From NCBI GenBank assembly GCA_003481775.1, contig QULU01000085.1, positions 1 through 6,720 of the forward strand: 6,720 bases of DNA. Direction: 5' to 3'. A program made the translations under genes and the position numbers. Position 1 is the first letter of the stretch. Each line of letters starts with the position of its first letter. Below, piece after piece: positions 5,128 to 6,720 of this stretch. The notes beneath the pieces are model-generated. The model ran no database searches, was not told the origin of the DNA, and was given only the letters and a program-made list of their open reading frames with translations. Source of the stretch: Clostridiaceae bacterium OM02-2AC (lineage in GTDB: Bacteria; Bacillota_I; Bacilli_A; Erysipelotrichales; Erysipelotrichaceae).

Positions 5128-6378
5128 TTATCTATTGTGTATTTTTTTCTGTATTTCTCTTTCAAATACAAGGAAATTCTTATACTGGCCTGTTATATCA
5201 ACAATTCTTCCTAGTTCATATTTAAAAATTTCTATATTAACCTCATTTTCTAAATGGGGCAATATTTGCTTCATAATATAATTTTGTTTTACAAATACGG
5301 GTATATCATCTCCTAATGTAAAATATTTATACATCTTGATCAACTCGACAGGATAAGATGAAATATCTTTATCATTTAGGATTGGTATGTTTATATCTAA
5401 ACCAAGTCTATTTTGACAGTCCGCCATATACAATATAGTGGGTAGATAACTATCTCTATAATAACTAAATGATTTTTTATAATACTCAAGTGATAATATA
5501 TAATTCTTATCATTATGAAATGCAGATCCTATATTAGCAAATGTTTCACTTAATTTTATGTCTGGATACTTATATTTTTTGATAAGTTCCTCAATACGAT
5601 CTATAACAATATTTAAATTCACTTTATTATTATAACTATTTAAAGATACTCTACAGTTCAATATATCAAGTAATCTAATTTTATTGCCTTCTTCTAGAAA
5701 AACATGCTCTAGATCATCAATTATATTATTCATACTAATGAAATCGCCTATAGAAAGGTAATAATGTATTAGATTAATTTTAAGACAATGCAAATCAACA
5801 TCAACCAAATCAATCATATCTACAATCTTGGTATAAAGCTCCATGTCAAGAACACAATACGATGATGATTTAGAATATATCAATAGTTTTAATATATCAT
5901 TGATTTTCAATAATCCTTTACTTAAGATTACTAGGTACTTCTGTAAATCTACTTCATCTATTTGGCTATCATAATTGTAATACTCATACAATTTATCCAA
6001 TATTTGATAAATCTCTGAATAGTATACATATTCCTTTACTTCATATAAAACACGTTTACTTTTATCAATAAGGATTATTACATCTTCTCTTTCATAAAAT
6101 TCGATAGCTTTGTAAAGTCCTTTCATCAGTTTATCAATAGCCTCATCGATTACTGGAAATTCACCAAACTTCAAATCCAGTTTATCTAATAATTCAATAT
6201 AAACATCCTCAGATCTGCTCAATCCGCCAGCCTCAATATTCTTCAAAGTATTGATACTGCAAATACCCTCGCAAAATTTCTTCAGGGTAAAACTATTCTG
6301 TGTATTCCCCCGACGCTCTTCTCTATAAATACCAATTAGTTTGCCGATAACTGATAATCTATCTCTACTAACATTCAT
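5128..6378 (-). CDS. HTH plus TPR-like peptide-responsive regulator (RRNPP type)
   Basis: A 416-residue cytosolic regulator. Residues about 7-75 form an XRE-type helix-turn-helix, with TLKKFCEG and SINTLKNIEAGG as the probable turn and recognition helix. The rest is all-alpha, rich in Leu, Ile, Tyr and Lys, with a recognisable TPR-like unit near 275-310 (ETFANIGSAFHNDKNY followed by SLEYYKKSF). HTH plus TPR of 300-420 residues is the layout of Rgg, PlcR, PrgX and AimR, which bind re-imported peptides through the TPR groove. The subfamily is not certain. Start: AGGG six bases before ATG 6378 decides for this codon; an upstream GTG at 6402 has no usable site. A 40-codon exported peptide gene follows on the same strand after 167 bases, the expected ligand. 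No enzymatic domain is visible. The gene is much more AT-rich than the ABC ATPase gene, suggesting horizontal transfer. Confidence 0.85.
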   Translation of the reverse strand: MNVSRDRLSVIGKLIGIYREERRGNTQNSFTLKKFCEGICSINTLKNIEAGGLSRSEDVYIELLDKLDLKFGEFPVIDEAIDKLMKGLYKAIEFYEREDVIILIDKSKRVLYEVKEYVYYSEIYQILDKLYEYYNYDSQIDEVDLQKYLVILSKGLLKINDILKLLIYSKSSSYCVLDMELYTKIVDMIDLVDVDLHCLKINLIHYYLSIGDFISMNNIIDDLEHVFLEEGNKIRLLDILNCRVSLNSYNNKVNLNIVIDRIEELIKKYKYPDIKLSETFANIGSAFHNDKNYILSLEYYKKSFSYYRDSYLPTILYMADCQNRLGLDINIPILNDKDISSYPVELIKMYKYFTLGDDIPVFVKQNYIMKQILPHLENEVNIEIFKYELGRIVDITGQYKNFLVFEREIQKKIHNR

Positions 6379-6424
6379 ATATATCCCTGCCTTTAACTTC
6401 ACTCTCTAGTAATGCTACTCATAT

Positions 6425-6453
6425 ATTATAGAGGTAATTTCCAATATTTGGAA
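6425..6453 (-). promoter_or_regulatory. Regulator promoter with a palindromic operator candidate
   Basis: On the minus strand a perfect TATAAT (6430-6425) has TTCCAA (6453-6448) 17 bases upstream as a poor -35. That hexamer is one arm of the perfect inverted repeat TTCCAA-TAT-TTGGAA at 6439-6453. A weak -35 overlaid by a palindrome is typical of a promoter controlled by a dimeric protein, possibly the regulator itself. Another TTGACA at 6517-6512 has no good -10 at the right distance. Confidence 0.5.
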
Positions 6454-6553
6454 GTTAAAATCACATAAATGTCACATTCTTACTTCTTTCCTATTACTTT
6501 TCCCTAATCATTGTCAAAAAGATTAAAAAAATTCTTATGAAAAAAGGTAGCTA

Positions 6554-6697
6554 ATGTCTCATATCGCTTTTGTGAAACTTCACAAAAGCATTGAATTGCA
6601 GCCTTTACAAAATGTGTTTACTGAAGCTGCAGGCTTTTTAACAGTGAGTCAAATGAAAAAAAAGAGCTGTATAAACAGCCCAATGGCATCAACCTAA
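6554..6697 (+). CDS. Doubtful 47-codon ORF
   Basis: ATG 6554 opens a 47-residue frame beginning MSHIAFVKLHKSIELQPLQN and ending in a Lys/Ser-rich tail. AAAAAGG lies about six bases before it, a possible ribosome binding site. The stop codon falls inside the loop of a plus-strand terminator hairpin (6686-6720), which would suit a small gene. Against it: the frame runs through a perfect hairpin at 6566-6589 and through a minus-strand terminator, and the product matches no family I know. It may be a shadow of structured intergenic DNA. Confidence 0.25.
   Translation: MSHIAFVKLHKSIELQPLQNVFTEAAGFLTVSQMKKKSCINSPMAST
6566..6589. repeat. Perfect hairpin-forming palindrome
   Basis: GCTTTTGTGA (6566-6575) and TCACAAAAGC (6580-6589) pair fully, with a further A-T pair shrinking the loop. 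Neither strand has a T-run directly after it, so it is not a normal intrinsic terminator. It could be a protein-binding palindrome or an RNA stem. Confidence 0.65.
6656..6681 (-). terminator. Intrinsic terminator of a minus-strand gene to the right
   Basis: On the minus strand GGGCTGT (6681-6675) and ACAGCTC (6670-6664) pair around TTAT with one G-U, followed by eight T (6663-6656). It would end a transcript entering from beyond the right edge of the window and insulate the regulator gene from it. Confidence 0.75.
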
Positions 6698-6720
6698 GGA
6701 AATTTGGTTGATGCTATTTT
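6686..6720 (+). terminator. Hairpin with short T tail at the right edge
   Basis: GCATCAACC (6686-6694) and GGTTGATGC (6706-6714) form a perfect 9-bp stem with an 11-base loop, followed by TATTTT up to the window end. It may be a plus-strand terminator. The large loop and interrupted T tract make this less certain. Confidence 0.5.

Noticed and set aside
1..6720. CRISPR array
   Set aside because: No regularly spaced repeats of 20-40 bases were seen on either strand.

Overview
The window looks like a mosaic accessory region of a low-GC Bacillota genome. AT-rich DNA, strong AGGAGG-type ribosome binding sites and intrinsic terminators with long T-runs support this. The species cannot be read from the sequence, though an anaerobic gut Clostridia/Erysipelotrichia-type host would fit. 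Base use changes along the window. The left third and the right third are clearly AT-rich. The ABC ATPase gene, and the hairpin-rich segment next to it at about 4.47-4.68 kb, are richer in G and C. This suggests imported DNA on both sides of a more resident gene.

Left block (1-3375, plus strand): a terminator of an upstream gene is followed by a solitary beta-class DNA methyltransferase (258-962). Next come about 240 bases with no gene, a short frameshifted gene remnant (1202-1470), and a large serine recombinase (1663-3081). The recombinase has its own promoter, a terminator-like hairpin in its leader, and a hairpin that hides its ribosome binding site. After it lies a small promoter-to-terminator unit (about 3156-3320) with no credible ORF, which is a candidate small RNA or attachment-site region. 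Methyltransferase plus large serine recombinase is typical of the end of an integrated element.

Middle block (3376-4683, minus strand): a complete MalK/UgpC/PotA-type ABC transporter ATPase, with no permease in view. Immediately upstream is a strongly structured, probably non-coding minus-strand segment. It contains an 11-bp hairpin, a C(UUCG)G hairpin, a 12-bp long-range stem and an intrinsic terminator.

Right block (4750-6450, minus strand) is the most interesting part. An HTH plus TPR-like cytosolic regulator of 416 residues (5128-6378) is followed on the same strand by a 40-codon exported-peptide gene (4838-4960). That is the arrangement of RRNPP peptide-pheromone systems (PlcR-PapR, Rap-Phr, arbitrium AimR-AimP). 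A 22-bp element, identical at 21 positions, lies at the same place in two minus-strand promoters: one reads the peptide gene, the other lies just past the peptide gene's terminator and reads into the structured RNA segment. The order regulator, pheromone precursor, regulated promoter, short terminated non-coding transcript resembles arbitrium aimR-aimP-aimX. I infer this from layout only. The far right holds hairpins, a doubtful 47-codon ORF and terminators of a neighbouring unit.
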